NCBI RefSeq assembly: GCF_029223525.1
Contig: NZ_JARHTQ010000003.1
Location: 416,123-480,122 of the forward strand
Direction of reading: 5' to 3'
Source of the DNA: Streptantibioticus ferralitis
Lineage (GTDB): Bacteria > Actinomycetota > Actinomycetes > Streptomycetales > Streptomycetaceae
DNA length: 64,000 bases
A program made the translations under genes and the position numbers. Below the pieces are notes generated by a model that did not search any database, had not been told where the DNA came from, and saw only the letters and a program-made list of their open reading frames with translations. Shown piece after piece: positions 18,198 through 27,140 of the stretch; the stretch's first letter is position 1, and each line of letters starts with the position of its first letter.

Positions 18198-20603
18198 TTA
18201 CCGGGTGGCGAGCAGTTTGGCGGCTAGTGCGGGGGCGGTCTGCGGTCCTGGACCGTGGTGGTGCCGAGCTTGGGCGAGAGAGGGCATGGTACTTGCGGCG
18301 CGCTCGTCAGGGGCGCGTTCGATGATGGTGGTGCCGGTTTCGGCTTCCAGGACGGGTGCGTAGCCTGCGGTGCGCAGCGTGGCCAGGGTGGTGTCGGGGG
18401 CGGCGGTGCTGATCAGCACGGTCGGGGCGATCTTGCGCAGTGCCAGTTTGGCCAGGGTCCGAGCTTTGGACAGTTCCGTGATGAGGGTTTCGTCATCGGA
18501 GCGGATACAGCAGGCAGAGCGGACGACTCGCATCCGTCCGTGGGTGCGGGCGGTGTCGTTGATGGTGTATTCGAGCGGCTGGGGCAGCGTGGCGCCGCCT
18601 TCGGAGACGGCTGCGAGGCGTTCCAGAAGGTCGTCGGCGGCAAGGCCGTTGTCGAAGGCACGGCGCAGCGTGGCGGGGCTGATCCGCCATACCACGGCGT
18701 GGCCCTCGGACTCGCGGTCCGCGACGGCGGACAGCAGTTCGGTGAGTTCGGGTGAGGCCGCGCCGGTGACGGTGACGGTCAGGTCGGCTTGGAAGCGGGC
18801 GGTGGTCTGCGGCGGGGGCAGCAACTGGGACAGGGTTTCGGCCAACGCCTGTACGGCGGCAGCGAGTTGAGGGTGTTTCGTCAGGTCCGGTCCGGCGCCG
18901 GGGATGGCGGGGAAGTGGCGGGCCGCGCCGGCGTTCAAGAGTGCGAGCACTGCGTGTCCGACCGGGGTGAGTGCGCCGTGCGCGACGACCCCGAGGAGTC
19001 CGGCTTCGTCCAAGGTGGCCAGGGCGCGCGCCACGGCGTCCTGGCCGAGTCCGGCGATGGCGGGCTGGAACCACTCGGCACACGCCAGCAGTTCGGCCAC
19101 CGCCTTCGGGGTGGGCGTACCGCCGGAGTCGGGGGCGGGACCGTGCCTGGGCGGGAGTTGTGCCAGGGCGGCCAGCAGCGCGTGGCGCAGTGGCACGGCT
19201 ACCGGGTCCTGGGGGGAGATCAGGGCGACGGGGGTCTCGTCCGCGTCGGGCCAGTAGCTGAACACCTCGGGGATGATCGCCCAGGTGGCCAGGAGCGGTA
19301 GCAGTCGGTCGGCGGGCGATGCGGCCAGCCAGTCGTCGTAGCGGTCGGTCGGCAGCATCCGGGCGGGTGGCGGCGGGCCCGGCCTGCGATTGCGGCCCCG
19401 GGCGGGGGATGGCTCGTCGCGGTGCGGGGCGATCAGGTCGGCGTTGGCGGCGAGATCCAGCCATAGCCGGGTCTGTTGTTCGGGGGCGCTGATCGCCTTG
19501 GCCAGCCGTTTGGTATCGCGCACCGCGATCCCGCCGGCCTTGCGTACGGCCAGCGGCTGGGCTGCCGTGGTGCGCAGCAGCAGTTCCACCCGGGAGGCGG
19601 CGGAGGCGGCGGCCGAGTGGGCCTCGCCAGCGGCGGTGCGCGGTAGCGGCACCAGCGAGGTGACAGGTGGCGGTGCGGGCTGGAAGGCGGGGCGGGCGTC
19701 ATCGTCGCGCAGGGCACGGCCGACCTCGTAGGGCAGTTCCGCCAGGTCGGTGCCGACCGGCACCACCAGGCCCCGTGCGGCCAGCCAGTCCGTGCCTGGA
19801 TCGCCGGAACCCCCGGGCCGGAAGAGGAACTTGGAGTTCGGGCCGGAGTAGTAGCCGTACTGGGTGGTGAAGCAGCGGGTGCGCAGGCGTGCGGGACCGG
19901 CCACCAGCTTGTCCAGCAGTTCGCGTGCCTCGCCGGGGGCCCCAGCCGCCACTTCCCGTACCTGTTGCGGGTCACTGAGCAGGGCGGTGATCTGTCGCTT
20001 GGCGACGTCGCGAGTGCGGGCCTTCGGCAGGCCCAGTCCGTCCGAGATGCGGTGGATCTCCGCGGCGTTGAAGGCGGCGGACAGCAGCGAGTCAACCGGG
20101 CCTCCCAGGCCCTGGAGTTCGGCAGCCTGCTGATGGAACAACATCGGAACCGAAACCTTCGCGGCATGCGCGGGCAGGACCAGGGCCCGCGTCGTCAGCC
20201 GCTCCAACGCGTCCTCCGCGGCCGCCCGTTGCTCGGGGCCATCCGCCAGCCAGTCCAGCAACTGTTCGCGCGGCACAGCGCGTTCGGCGGGATCCTGCTC
20301 GGCTCGTGCCGGATACCCGAACTGCCCCGGCTCGGCTGTCCCGCCGGTCGGCAGCGGACCGTGCACCCGCTCGGCCAGCTGTGCCACCGCGACCAGCACC
20401 TGTAGATCCCCGAGGCTGACGTCACGCAGCGCGCGGCTGACGGAAGAGGCGGTCAGCAGATGGTCGGCGAGCTGTCCCAAGGTGGCCAGCCCGTCCCTGC
20501 CGTAGGCGGCGGCCTGTGGCAGTTCCCGCTGTTCCAGCAGCTCGGCCAGTTGCTCGCGGGTGCGGCCGGCGAGCCAGGACTTCAAGGCGGTGGCGCTCTT
20601 CAC
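18198..20603 (-). CDS. Helicase-associated (XPB/Ssl2 N-terminal-like) domain protein
   Basis: The product has 801 residues from GTG 20603 (VKSATALKSWLAGRTREQLA). A longer frame to 20957 is Arg-rich shadow sequence, so the GTG is preferred. It is a large actinobacterial protein with winged-helix parts. The end reads AVVWRISPATLRRAFDNGL, LPQPLEYTINDTARTHGRM and VRSACCIRSDDETLITELSK, the helicase-conserved C-terminal-like domain of the XPB/Ssl2 N-terminal family. There is no Walker A or DEAD box, so it is not itself a helicase. Such genes are usually encoded near an XPB-type helicase, which is absent here. A role in DNA repair or scaffolding is inferred from the family only. Confidence 0.78.
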   Translation of the reverse strand: MKSATALKSWLAGRTREQLAELLEQRELPQAAAYGRDGLATLGQLADHLLTASSVSRALRDVSLGDLQVLVAVAQLAERVHGPLPTGGTAEPGQFGYPARAEQDPAERAVPREQLLDWLADGPEQRAAAEDALERLTTRALVLPAHAAKVSVPMLFHQQAAELQGLGGPVDSLLSAAFNAAEIHRISDGLGLPKARTRDVAKRQITALLSDPQQVREVAAGAPGEARELLDKLVAGPARLRTRCFTTQYGYYSGPNSKFLFRPGGSGDPGTDWLAARGLVVPVGTDLAELPYEVGRALRDDDARPAFQPAPPPVTSLVPLPRTAAGEAHSAAASAASRVELLLRTTAAQPLAVRKAGGIAVRDTKRLAKAISAPEQQTRLWLDLAANADLIAPHRDEPSPARGRNRRPGPPPPARMLPTDRYDDWLAASPADRLLPLLATWAIIPEVFSYWPDADETPVALISPQDPVAVPLRHALLAALAQLPPRHGPAPDSGGTPTPKAVAELLACAEWFQPAIAGLGQDAVARALATLDEAGLLGVVAHGALTPVGHAVLALLNAGAARHFPAIPGAGPDLTKHPQLAAAVQALAETLSQLLPPPQTTARFQADLTVTVTGAASPELTELLSAVADRESEGHAVVWRISPATLRRAFDNGLAADDLLERLAAVSEGGATLPQPLEYTINDTARTHGRMRVVRSACCIRSDDETLITELSKARTLAKLALRKIAPTVLISTAAPDTTLATLRTAGYAPVLEAETGTTIIERAPDERAASTMPSLAQARHHHGPGPQTAPALAAKLLATR

Positions 20604-21166
20604 CGCGCCGAGCGTAGTGGAACAGCCCAGGGGCCGGCACGGGGGAGCGAGTCTGCGGGTAGGCCTGGACCGATCACGCGTACACGGCGCTCCGCGTCGC
20701 CTGCCACACCGCGGACGGCCCGTCTCTCCTTGCCTTGTTGCGCATGCATGACTGCGGCTGCGTGCTGCAGCAGTGCGGTGATGCACTGACCGCTGCCGCC
20801 ACCCGGGGCGTACCCCGCGCCCGGGAAGCGGCGGTGGGGTGCGCGGCCGGGCTGCGTGCACGCGGCTGGCCCGGCGATGAGGTCCTCGCCGAACAACTCG
20901 ACGCCACGGTTGGCGGCGCGACTTGCACTCTGCGGCCGGTACCGGTGGGTGGGTCACGATCGAGGCGATGTGCGCTCTCGGTGAGATGTAGGCCGCGGGT
21001 GTGCGTCCTCGGCGGGATCAGCAAAGCTGCGAAGCCGCCGATCGGCGCGACTTCTTTGGTGGTTATGGCGACCCTCTCGCTCCGAATGGGAGCCCTTCGA
21101 GGAGCCAATGCCCGGCGTACAGCTCGACTCCTCTGTCATCGGTGCGGCCGCCAGGAGGAGGAGTGA
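20604..21166. other. Gap without a supported gene
   Basis: A plus-strand frame from about 20741 (MHDCGCVLQQCGDALTAAAT, AAGLRARGWPGDEVLAEQLD) has coding-like composition for some 70 codons, then becomes noise. It may be a truncated small gene. Nothing else is recognisable, and it is a plausible promoter region for the gene ending at 18198. Confidence 0.45.
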
Positions 21167-21538
21167 TCAGAACCACTCCTCATCGGCGGTCAGGTCGCTG
21201 GACGCCTCACCGGTGTTGACGACCCCGGGAGGATCCATGATGAGGATCTCGCACTCTTGCGCGGCGTACGGCTTGTGGTACAGCCCGCGGGGCACGACGA
21301 ACATTTCCCCGGCCCGCACCACCGCACTCGGGCGGTCCTTGAGGTCGATGGTCAGTTCTCCCCTGACGACGAGAAAGAGCTCGTCACCCTCGGGGTGGTT
21401 GTGCCATACGAAATCACCCTTGACCTTGACCGCCTTGAATTCGAGGCCGTTCACCTCGAGAACTGTTTTCGGCGACCAGTGTTCGGTCACCTTCGCCAGC
21501 TTCCCGGCGATGTTGACGGACATGTCTGGCCTGGCCAT
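21167..21538 (-). CDS. Single-domain cupin protein
   Basis: This 123-residue protein has cupin motif 1 as VWHNHPEGDELFLVVRGEL (two His, Glu) and motif 2 as VVPRGLYHKPYAAQ (His), a complete metal-binding set. It begins MARPDMSVNIAGKLAKVTEH behind GAGGAG 7 bp upstream of ATG 21538. Small cupins of this type act as isomerases, dioxygenases or sensor-like proteins; the substrate cannot be told. It is divergent from the SyrB2-like gene with a 564-bp spacer, so it may mark the left edge of the biosynthetic cluster or be unrelated. Confidence 0.85.
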   Translation of the reverse strand: MARPDMSVNIAGKLAKVTEHWSPKTVLEVNGLEFKAVKVKGDFVWHNHPEGDELFLVVRGELTIDLKDRPSAVVRAGEMFVVPRGLYHKPYAAQECEILIMDPPGVVNTGEASSDLTADEEWF

Positions 21539-22102
21539 GTACTCTCCTCGTCACTCGTGTCATGCGGCGGGCATCGGTGGTCTCAGCAGGCCCGTTCAGT
21601 CGGTCCTAAGACGGTCGGTCGGCGCCGTGGCCTCAAAGGATCTCACTTCCTGTCATGTGTGCGCCGTAAGACCTTTCGTCGACCGGTGAGTGAACAAACC
21701 CCGGATCTCCCGAAGCCATTGCGAAATCGTCTCGATGGGCCGTTGTGGTCGGTCCGCCACATTGCGGTGCGCAGTTCGGCGATGCTGGTTCCGGCCCCTC
21801 ACGAACGCCGTCAGCATCGACGGTGGCCGACGGGCTGTCAACCCGCATTTCCCCGCCACCGTCGACTGAAATCTGTTCGTGTCGCTGCCTGCGTGAGCGC
21901 CGGGAATGTCGCGAGGACAGGGCGAGGACCTCGCGAGGACAGCGCCATCGAGGATGCTCCACGGAAGGCACCACAAGTTCCTGTATTCCTGGTCGAGTCC
22001 ACGATGGCGCATCGGTTTTCCGTACTTCCGGGACTGTGATGGGCCGGTGTGACGGGACGACTTCGACGAGTTCAGGAATCCTTGAAAGGACGTGACCTCA
22101 CG
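21539..22102. other. Divergent intergenic region, probable promoter of the left cluster operon
   Basis: No frame here looks coding on either strand. It separates the cupin gene from the SyrB2-like gene and must hold the promoters of both. I could not single out a convincing operator. The last bases carry GAAAGGA, the likely ribosome site for ATG 22103. Confidence 0.5.
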
Positions 22103-23077
22103 ATGACTGGGACTCAGATCGGGCCCACAGGCTCGGGTATGGCGATTGCCGGCGACGCGATCGTCCCCGAGGACATCAAGGACGACATCACACGGTTCAT
22201 GCAGGATGGTTTCATCGGCCCTGTCAAGCTCTACGAGCCCGACGAGGCCGCCGAGATGCTGCGCGAGGTCCGCGTCAAGAACCAGGACACCACCCACTCG
22301 GTGTTCAAGAACAGCATGAACTACGACCGGCACTTGGACATCCCGGAGCTGTCGCAGCACGTCACGCACCCCACGATCCTCAAGTACCTGAACGCGATCT
22401 TCGGGCCGGACGTGCTGTCCTGGCGCACCGAATTCTTCGCCAAGTTCCCCGGCTCCCGGGGCACCGAGTGGCACCAGGTCCGCGACTACAGCTACGCCAC
22501 CGGGAAGCCCCAGCTGCTGCCGACGGCAACGGACTGGAACGCGTACATCGACATCACGGTGTGGACGACCTTCACCCCGGCGACCAAGCGCACCGGGTGC
22601 ATGAAGTTCGTGCGCGGCTCCCACCGGGAGCGCATCTTCGACGAGAGCAAGTCACCGGTCCGTGGCCGAGAAGCACACTACGCGGCGGACCACGTGACCA
22701 CGTTCACCAAAGAAACCGGCTTCTACGGCTACGACTTCTCCGACTTCGCCGTGGACCCGAACTGGGAGCCGCGCCCCGAGGATGTCGCGGAGGTGGAGAT
22801 GCAGCCGGGCGAGGCCCTCATCTTCACCGCTTCCTGCGTGCACGGCTCGCTGCCCAACATCACCGAGCGCGAGACCCGGTTCGCGATCACCTCGCGCTAT
22901 GTGCCGACGCACGTCCGTGTGTACCCGAACCAGGATTCCTACACCGCGCACGGTCAGGACTTCGACCTCAAGGACTACGGCGCCGTTCTGGTCTCGGGCC
23001 GTGACACCTACGGTCACAACCGGCTCCGCACGACCAACGTCCACGGCGAGCCGTTCGCCGTCAAGAACACCCACTGA
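22103..23077 (+). CDS. SyrB2-like non-heme iron/2-oxoglutarate enzyme acting on a carrier-bound amino acid, with HQV metal motif
   Basis: This 324-residue protein belongs to the chlorinating-enzyme branch of phytanoyl-CoA-dioxygenase-like proteins. It shares with SyrB2 the stretches FFAKFPGSRGTEWHQ, GKPQLLP, TVWTTFTPA, GFFGYDF-like GFYGYDF, SRYVPTHVRVYP and EKYGAV-like DLKDYGAV. The proximal metal motif is His124-Gln-Val126: hydroxylases have Asp or Glu and known carrier-dependent halogenases have Ala at the third place. Val likewise cannot ligate iron, which leaves room for chloride, so halogenation is likely but not proven. The distal ligand is His247 (TASCVHGSLPN), and 2-oxoglutarate-binding Arg lies in the ETRFAITSRYV segment. 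It is the first gene of an operon with the PCP that presumably carries its substrate. Confidence 0.85.
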   Translation: MTGTQIGPTGSGMAIAGDAIVPEDIKDDITRFMQDGFIGPVKLYEPDEAAEMLREVRVKNQDTTHSVFKNSMNYDRHLDIPELSQHVTHPTILKYLNAIFGPDVLSWRTEFFAKFPGSRGTEWHQVRDYSYATGKPQLLPTATDWNAYIDITVWTTFTPATKRTGCMKFVRGSHRERIFDESKSPVRGREAHYAADHVTTFTKETGFYGYDFSDFAVDPNWEPRPEDVAEVEMQPGEALIFTASCVHGSLPNITERETRFAITSRYVPTHVRVYPNQDSYTAHGQDFDLKDYGAVLVSGRDTYGHNRLRTTNVHGEPFAVKNTH

Positions 23078-23130
23078 TGCGCCTGTGCCCGGCGCGGTAA
23101 TCCGGTCGGCAATGACAGAGAGGACACAGC

Positions 23131-23358
23131 GTGATTGAGCAGAAGATCAACAAGATCTGGGAAGACGCCCTCAAGCTGGACAATATCTCCGACGACGACG
23201 ACTTCTTCGCCCTCGGCGGACACTCGCTCGTCATGGCGGAGATCCAGGCGGCGATCGCCAAGGAGCTGGGCATCGAAGTGCCGATGGACGAGCTGTTCCG
23301 GCACTCCACGATCAGGAGCATCTCGGCCCACCTGGAGTCCCGGGCCACGGTGTCGTGA
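23131..23358 (+). CDS. Stand-alone peptidyl carrier protein
   Basis: This 75-residue carrier protein has the NRPS-type attachment site FFALGGHSLVMAEIQ with Ser32. It begins at GTG 23131 (MIEQKINKIWEDALKLDNIS) with GAGAGGA upstream. The acidic loop DDDDFF and the FRHSTIRSISAHL helix are typical of thiolation domains. It lies 53 bp after the SyrB2-like gene, the arrangement seen for carrier proteins that present an aminoacyl group to a halogenase. Loading probably needs the lone adenylation domain at 40450, possibly through the Cys hydrolase at 24812. Confidence 0.93.
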   Translation: MIEQKINKIWEDALKLDNISDDDDFFALGGHSLVMAEIQAAIAKELGIEVPMDELFRHSTIRSISAHLESRATVS

Positions 23359-23431
23359 CGTCGCACCACCCTACGGCGCCCTCGCGCGCCCGCTGACGGG
23401 TCCGGGACGGACCACGACAGCCGGTCGGACA

Positions 23432-23474
23432 CGCCGGGGGAAAAACACCGGACGGTACCGGTGTTCCCCCGGCG
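23432..23474 (+). terminator. Hairpin between PCP and aminotransferase genes
   Basis: CGCCGGGGG pairs with CCCCCGGCG. After a short A-rich bulge, AACACCGG pairs with CCGGTGTT around the loop ACGGTA. It may lower expression of downstream genes relative to the carrier protein or protect the mRNA end. Confidence 0.6.
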
Positions 23475-23556
23475 CGCGGGTCATGGCCCCGCTCCACACG
23501 CAACAGCACGATGACGCACGGGAACGACGCGTCCTCTCAACGGAAGGACTCTGCCG

Positions 23557-24822
23557 GTGGAACTCTCCCCACGGGGCGCGAAGATGGGCGGTCTGTCGGG
23601 CATCCGCAGCATCATGGAGGACATCGCTCTGGCTGCCTCCGACCCCTCCGGCGGGACCTGGCTCAACCTGAGTCCGGGCAACCCGGCGCATATCCCGGAG
23701 GTGACCGGCACCTGGCTCCGACTGCAGCAGGAGTCGTTGGCGCAGCGCTTCGCGGAAGCCAGCGGCCGCTACGGCCCCTCGCGCGGCTCCGACGGACTCG
23801 TCGACGCTATCGTTCGCTATTTCAACCGCCGCTACGACTGGGACATCACGGCCCAGAACGTCCTGGTCGGCGCCGGCTGCCAGATGCTGGCGTTCATGGC
23901 GACCACGATCTTCACCGGCCCCTACGCCGACGGTCCCAGGCGCCTGGTGCTGCCGTCCGTCCCGGACTACACCGGATACCAGGGGCTGAGCCTGGACGAG
24001 GGCGGCATCGTCGGTGTCGCCCCCGGCGTGGAGCTCCAGGAGGGCCGCCTCTTCCGCTACACCTTCGACCTCGAAGCGGTGGGCCGGGAACCCTCCATGG
24101 GAATGATGCTGCTGTCCAGTCCGGGCAACCCCACGGGCCGGAGCATCCCGGCGGACGCCCTGGCCGGTCTGATCGAGATCGCCGAGGAGCGGAACGTACC
24201 GCTGTTCCTGGACCACGCCTACGGCGATCCGTTTCCCGGGGTCGCCGAGGACTCCGTGGACCCGCCGCTCCACTCCCACGTCATCAACTGCTTCACGCTG
24301 TCCAAGGCGGGCCTGCCCGGCGAGCGGCTCGGCTTCGCGATCGGCCCGCAGGCCGCGATCGACGCCATGCTGTCCTTCACCGCCAACTCCTACCTGCATC
24401 CCCCGCAGTTGATCCAGGCGACGGCCGAACAGGCGCTGAACACGGGCGTGATCGACACGCTCACCAGCGAAGTGATCAAGCCGTACTACCGGCGCAAGCG
24501 CCAGGTCGCCGAGAAGCTGCTGCACGAACTCCTGCCCGACACGGTCGACTGGCGCCTGCACGCAACCGAGGGCGGGATGTTCTGCTGGCTGTGGATCGAT
24601 CACGACTGGTTCGACGACCTCGCGATGTACGAGGCACTCAAGCGCAAGAAGGTCTTCATCGTTCCGGGCCGTCACTTCTTCGTGCCACCGTTCAACTCAC
24701 TCTTCCTGGCGGAGCACGCGACCCGCTGCGTGCGGCTGAGCCTGAGCCCGGACGAGTCGGTCATCGCCGAGGGGATCCGCAGGCTCGCCGAGGCTCTTGA
24801 GGAGATGCGCGGTGCGCACTGA
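23557..24822 (+). CDS. PLP-dependent aminotransferase, valine-pyruvate transaminase (AvtA) type
   Basis: This 421-residue fold-type I aminotransferase opens like AvtA (LSPRGAKMGGLSGIRSIMED) and has WLNLSPGNPAHIPEV. Other markers are SSPGNPTGRSIP, FLDHAYGDPFPG and the PLP-lysine motif FTLSKAGLPGERLGF. AvtA exchanges amino groups between valine-type keto acids and alanine/pyruvate. Here it could aminate a branched or chlorinated keto acid, or remove the amino group of a free amino acid. GTG 23557 has AAGGA 9 bp upstream; an internal ATG at 23584 is possible. The stop overlaps the next gene by 11 bp, so they are co-translated. Confidence 0.87.
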   Translation: MELSPRGAKMGGLSGIRSIMEDIALAASDPSGGTWLNLSPGNPAHIPEVTGTWLRLQQESLAQRFAEASGRYGPSRGSDGLVDAIVRYFNRRYDWDITAQNVLVGAGCQMLAFMATTIFTGPYADGPRRLVLPSVPDYTGYQGLSLDEGGIVGVAPGVELQEGRLFRYTFDLEAVGREPSMGMMLLSSPGNPTGRSIPADALAGLIEIAEERNVPLFLDHAYGDPFPGVAEDSVDPPLHSHVINCFTLSKAGLPGERLGFAIGPQAAIDAMLSFTANSYLHPPQLIQATAEQALNTGVIDTLTSEVIKPYYRRKRQVAEKLLHELLPDTVDWRLHATEGGMFCWLWIDHDWFDDLAMYEALKRKKVFIVPGRHFFVPPFNSLFLAEHATRCVRLSLSPDESVIAEGIRRLAEALEEMRGAH

Positions 24823-25663
24823 GACCGTCCGCAGCGGTGAGGTCACGCTCCACGCCGCCGTCTTCGGCGATGACGAGCCAGCCGTGCTCTTCGCCAACGC
24901 CGTCGGGATGGAGAACGCTCTGCTCGCGGGCCTGGGGGAACAGTTCCGGGCGCACGGACTCAACCTGATCACCTGGGAGTTGCGCGGCAGCCCCGGGGCC
25001 GAAGGCCCGGCCCGGGTGACGCTGGACGACCACACCGCCGACGCCCTGGCCGTCCTGGAGGCGCTCGGTATCACCCGCGCCCATGTGGTCGGCTGGTGCA
25101 CCGGCGCCTCGATCGCTTTGTTCGCCACTTGCGCGCTGGCCGAGCGCGCCCTGTCCTTCACCTCAGTCGACGGCGCCCTGCTGTTCACCGGAACTCCCGG
25201 TGCCCGGCTCGGCAACGCTGTCTTCGACATGTGCGCGAAGATCTCCGCGGACAGCGACCGCGCCGGCTTCTACCACGACGTGGTACGGCCGCGGGGCAAC
25301 GAGTCGGCCGTGCTCGGCGTTCCCGACGAGGAGCTGACGCGCATGCTCACGCGTCCCTACCGGCAGGATGTCGAGGCGCTGACCCGGTTTGCGTTCGGCA
25401 TCCACGCGACGTGCGACTACGACCCGGCCGCGGCCTGCGCGCAGTTGGCGGTCCCATCCCAGTTCATCGCCCGAGAGGACGACGAGATGGTGAGCCACCG
25501 CCATGCGCGGCGGGCCGCCGAGCTGGTCGCGGGAGCGAAGCTGTCCGTAATCCCGACGGGCGGCCACTACGCGCTGTTCACCGACTCGGCCGGGGCGGCC
25601 GGAGCGATGGCCGCGTTCATGCACGGGGCGGTCCGCCGGGAGGCCGGCCCGTTGGCGCGCTGA
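24812..25663 (+). CDS. Alpha/beta hydrolase with Cys nucleophile, CmaE/SyrC-like aminoacyl shuttle candidate
   Basis: This 283-residue alpha/beta hydrolase has the nucleophile elbow GWCTG, with Cys96 in place of the usual Ser. Its His is in PTGGHYALF, and there is an acid in FIAREDDEM. Cys-nucleophile members next to SyrB2-like halogenases (CmaE of coronamic acid, SyrC of syringomycin) move aminoacyl groups between carrier proteins. That role fits a cluster with a separate A domain, a lone PCP and a SyrB2-like enzyme. A plain thioesterase with Cys is the alternative. GTG 24812 is chosen because GGAG lies just upstream and because it overlaps the aminotransferase end by 11 bp. Confidence 0.8.
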   Translation: MRTETVRSGEVTLHAAVFGDDEPAVLFANAVGMENALLAGLGEQFRAHGLNLITWELRGSPGAEGPARVTLDDHTADALAVLEALGITRAHVVGWCTGASIALFATCALAERALSFTSVDGALLFTGTPGARLGNAVFDMCAKISADSDRAGFYHDVVRPRGNESAVLGVPDEELTRMLTRPYRQDVEALTRFAFGIHATCDYDPAAACAQLAVPSQFIAREDDEMVSHRHARRAAELVAGAKLSVIPTGGHYALFTDSAGAAGAMAAFMHGAVRREAGPLAR

Positions 25664-25670
25664 CCGCCGG

Positions 25671-26174
25671 TCAGTTCCACGGCCGGGCGGGGCGGCGTCG
25701 CTTCGCCTTGGGCGCGAGGATCTCCACCGGCCGTCGTTGCAGGTGCTCGTAGACGAGCGAGGCGTGCAGGTCGGCCACCGACGGAAACTGCGCGATGCGG
25801 TCCAGCACGAAGTCTTCCAGGTGCTGCGGGTCCTGGACGGCCACCAGCACTTGGAAGTCGTTGCTTCCCGACACCACGAACACGTCCAGGACCTCGTCGA
25901 GGCCGAGCACGAACTCCCGGAAGGACTCCACGGCGTGCCGGCTCTTCGGCTGGATCCGCACCGCGATCATCGCCTTCAGACCACGTCCGAGTGCGTCCAG
26001 GTTCACCTCGGCGTTATATCCGAGGATCACCTCGTTCTGCTGCAGGTTCTTGACCCGCTCAAGGCACGTGGAGTCGGCGATGCCGAGGGTGCGCGCCAGC
26101 TCCCGGTTGGAGCGGCGAGCATTCTTCTGGAGCTCGAGCAGCAAGGCACGATTGATCTCATCAAAATTCGGCAT
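25671..26174 (-). CDS. Lrp/AsnC family regulator
   Basis: This 167-residue protein starts at ATG 26174 (MPNFDEINRALLLELQKNAR). The helix-turn-helix reads SNRELARTLGIADSTCLERV, and the RAM ligand domain contains LKAMIAVRIQPKSRHAVESF, EVLDVFVVSGSNDFQVLVAV and LHASLVYEHL. Lrp proteins bind amino acids, leucine in the type case, and often control themselves and a divergent gene. Here the divergent gene is the type II thioesterase at 26323. Amino acid sensing would fit a cluster built around leucine. A close but shortened paralogue lies at 52458. Confidence 0.92.
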   Translation of the reverse strand: MPNFDEINRALLLELQKNARRSNRELARTLGIADSTCLERVKNLQQNEVILGYNAEVNLDALGRGLKAMIAVRIQPKSRHAVESFREFVLGLDEVLDVFVVSGSNDFQVLVAVQDPQHLEDFVLDRIAQFPSVADLHASLVYEHLQRRPVEILAPKAKRRRPARPWN

Positions 26175-26322
26175 GCCTGCGAAACTACCGCAGAAGTTTC
26201 GGAATTGGTGGAGAATCCCTGAAAGAGCTGCCAAGATCCGTTACTGCCAGGAGTCACGGGCCTCGTCTCCAAGGTCTGCACGGCCGCCCTCGACCCGCAT
26301 CCCACGACGCAGAAGGAGGACC

Positions 26323-27075
26323 ATGAGCACGCAGCGCAGCAAGACTCCCTGGTTGCCTTTCGGCGCCGCCGAGCAGGCAGACATCCGGCTGCTGTGCCTG
26401 CCGCACTCGGGCGCGGGAGCTTCTTCCTACCGGGCCTGGGGCGCGGATCTGCCGGACTGGATCGGTCTGTCCCCCATCCAGCCACCGGGCCGCGAGACGC
26501 GCAGGCAGGAGACCCCGCTGAGCGAGGTGGGCCCGCTGGTGGCTGCGCTCGCCGAGGACGTCGCCGCGGTCGTCGAGAAACCGTACGCCGTCATGGGGCA
26601 CAGCACCGGAGCGATCTGCGCGTTCGAACTGTGCCGGCAGCTGCGGCGGATCGGCGCCTCGCAGCCGGTCCACCTCTTCGTCGCCGGGCGCCGCGCCCCC
26701 CAAGTCGGGGAGCGCCCCTCACGGCTGGAGGAGCTGACCATTGAGGAGTTGGCGGAGATACTGCGCCACCACGGCGGCACCCCCGAATGGGTGCTGAACG
26801 ACCCGGCCATGCTGCGGATGCTCCATCCGCTACTCATCGCCGACTTCGCGGTCAGCGAGGCATACCGGTACACGCCGGAACCGCCCCTGGACATCCCCAT
26901 CACCGCCTTCGCCGCGACCGATGACCCGAGGGCCACCGTGGCCCAACTGACGGCCTGGGAAGAGCAGACGACCGAGAAGTTCACCCTGCACCAGCTGGAG
27001 GGCGACCACTTCGCCATCTTCGAGCATGCCCCGCGGGTGCATGCCGCCATCGCCGAGGCCCTGCACGGTGGCTGA
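26323..27075 (+). CDS. Type II thioesterase
   Basis: This 250-residue protein is of the RifR/TEII family: LLCLPHSGAGASSYRAWGAD at the start, the nucleophile elbow GHSTG with Ser94, PVHLFVAGRRAPQ, and the catalytic His in LEGDHFAIFE. Type II thioesterases clear wrongly loaded carrier proteins or release a free amino acid from a stand-alone PCP, as CmaT and CytC4-like enzymes do. AAGGAGGA stands directly before ATG 26323. It is co-directional with the exporter 65 bp downstream. Confidence 0.92.
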   Translation: MSTQRSKTPWLPFGAAEQADIRLLCLPHSGAGASSYRAWGADLPDWIGLSPIQPPGRETRRQETPLSEVGPLVAALAEDVAAVVEKPYAVMGHSTGAICAFELCRQLRRIGASQPVHLFVAGRRAPQVGERPSRLEELTIEELAEILRHHGGTPEWVLNDPAMLRMLHPLLIADFAVSEAYRYTPEPPLDIPITAFAATDDPRATVAQLTAWEEQTTEKFTLHQLEGDHFAIFEHAPRVHAAIAEALHGG

Positions 27076-27140
27076 CGGCCCTACGGTACGGCCGCCGCGC
27101 CGGCCACTGGATTCGAGAAGACGAACGAGCGTGATGCGAC

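Noticed and set aside
20735..21166. 143-codon plus-strand frame as a gene
   Set aside because: Only the first 70 codons look coding and no ribosome site or family is recognisable; kept as a note in the gap entry.
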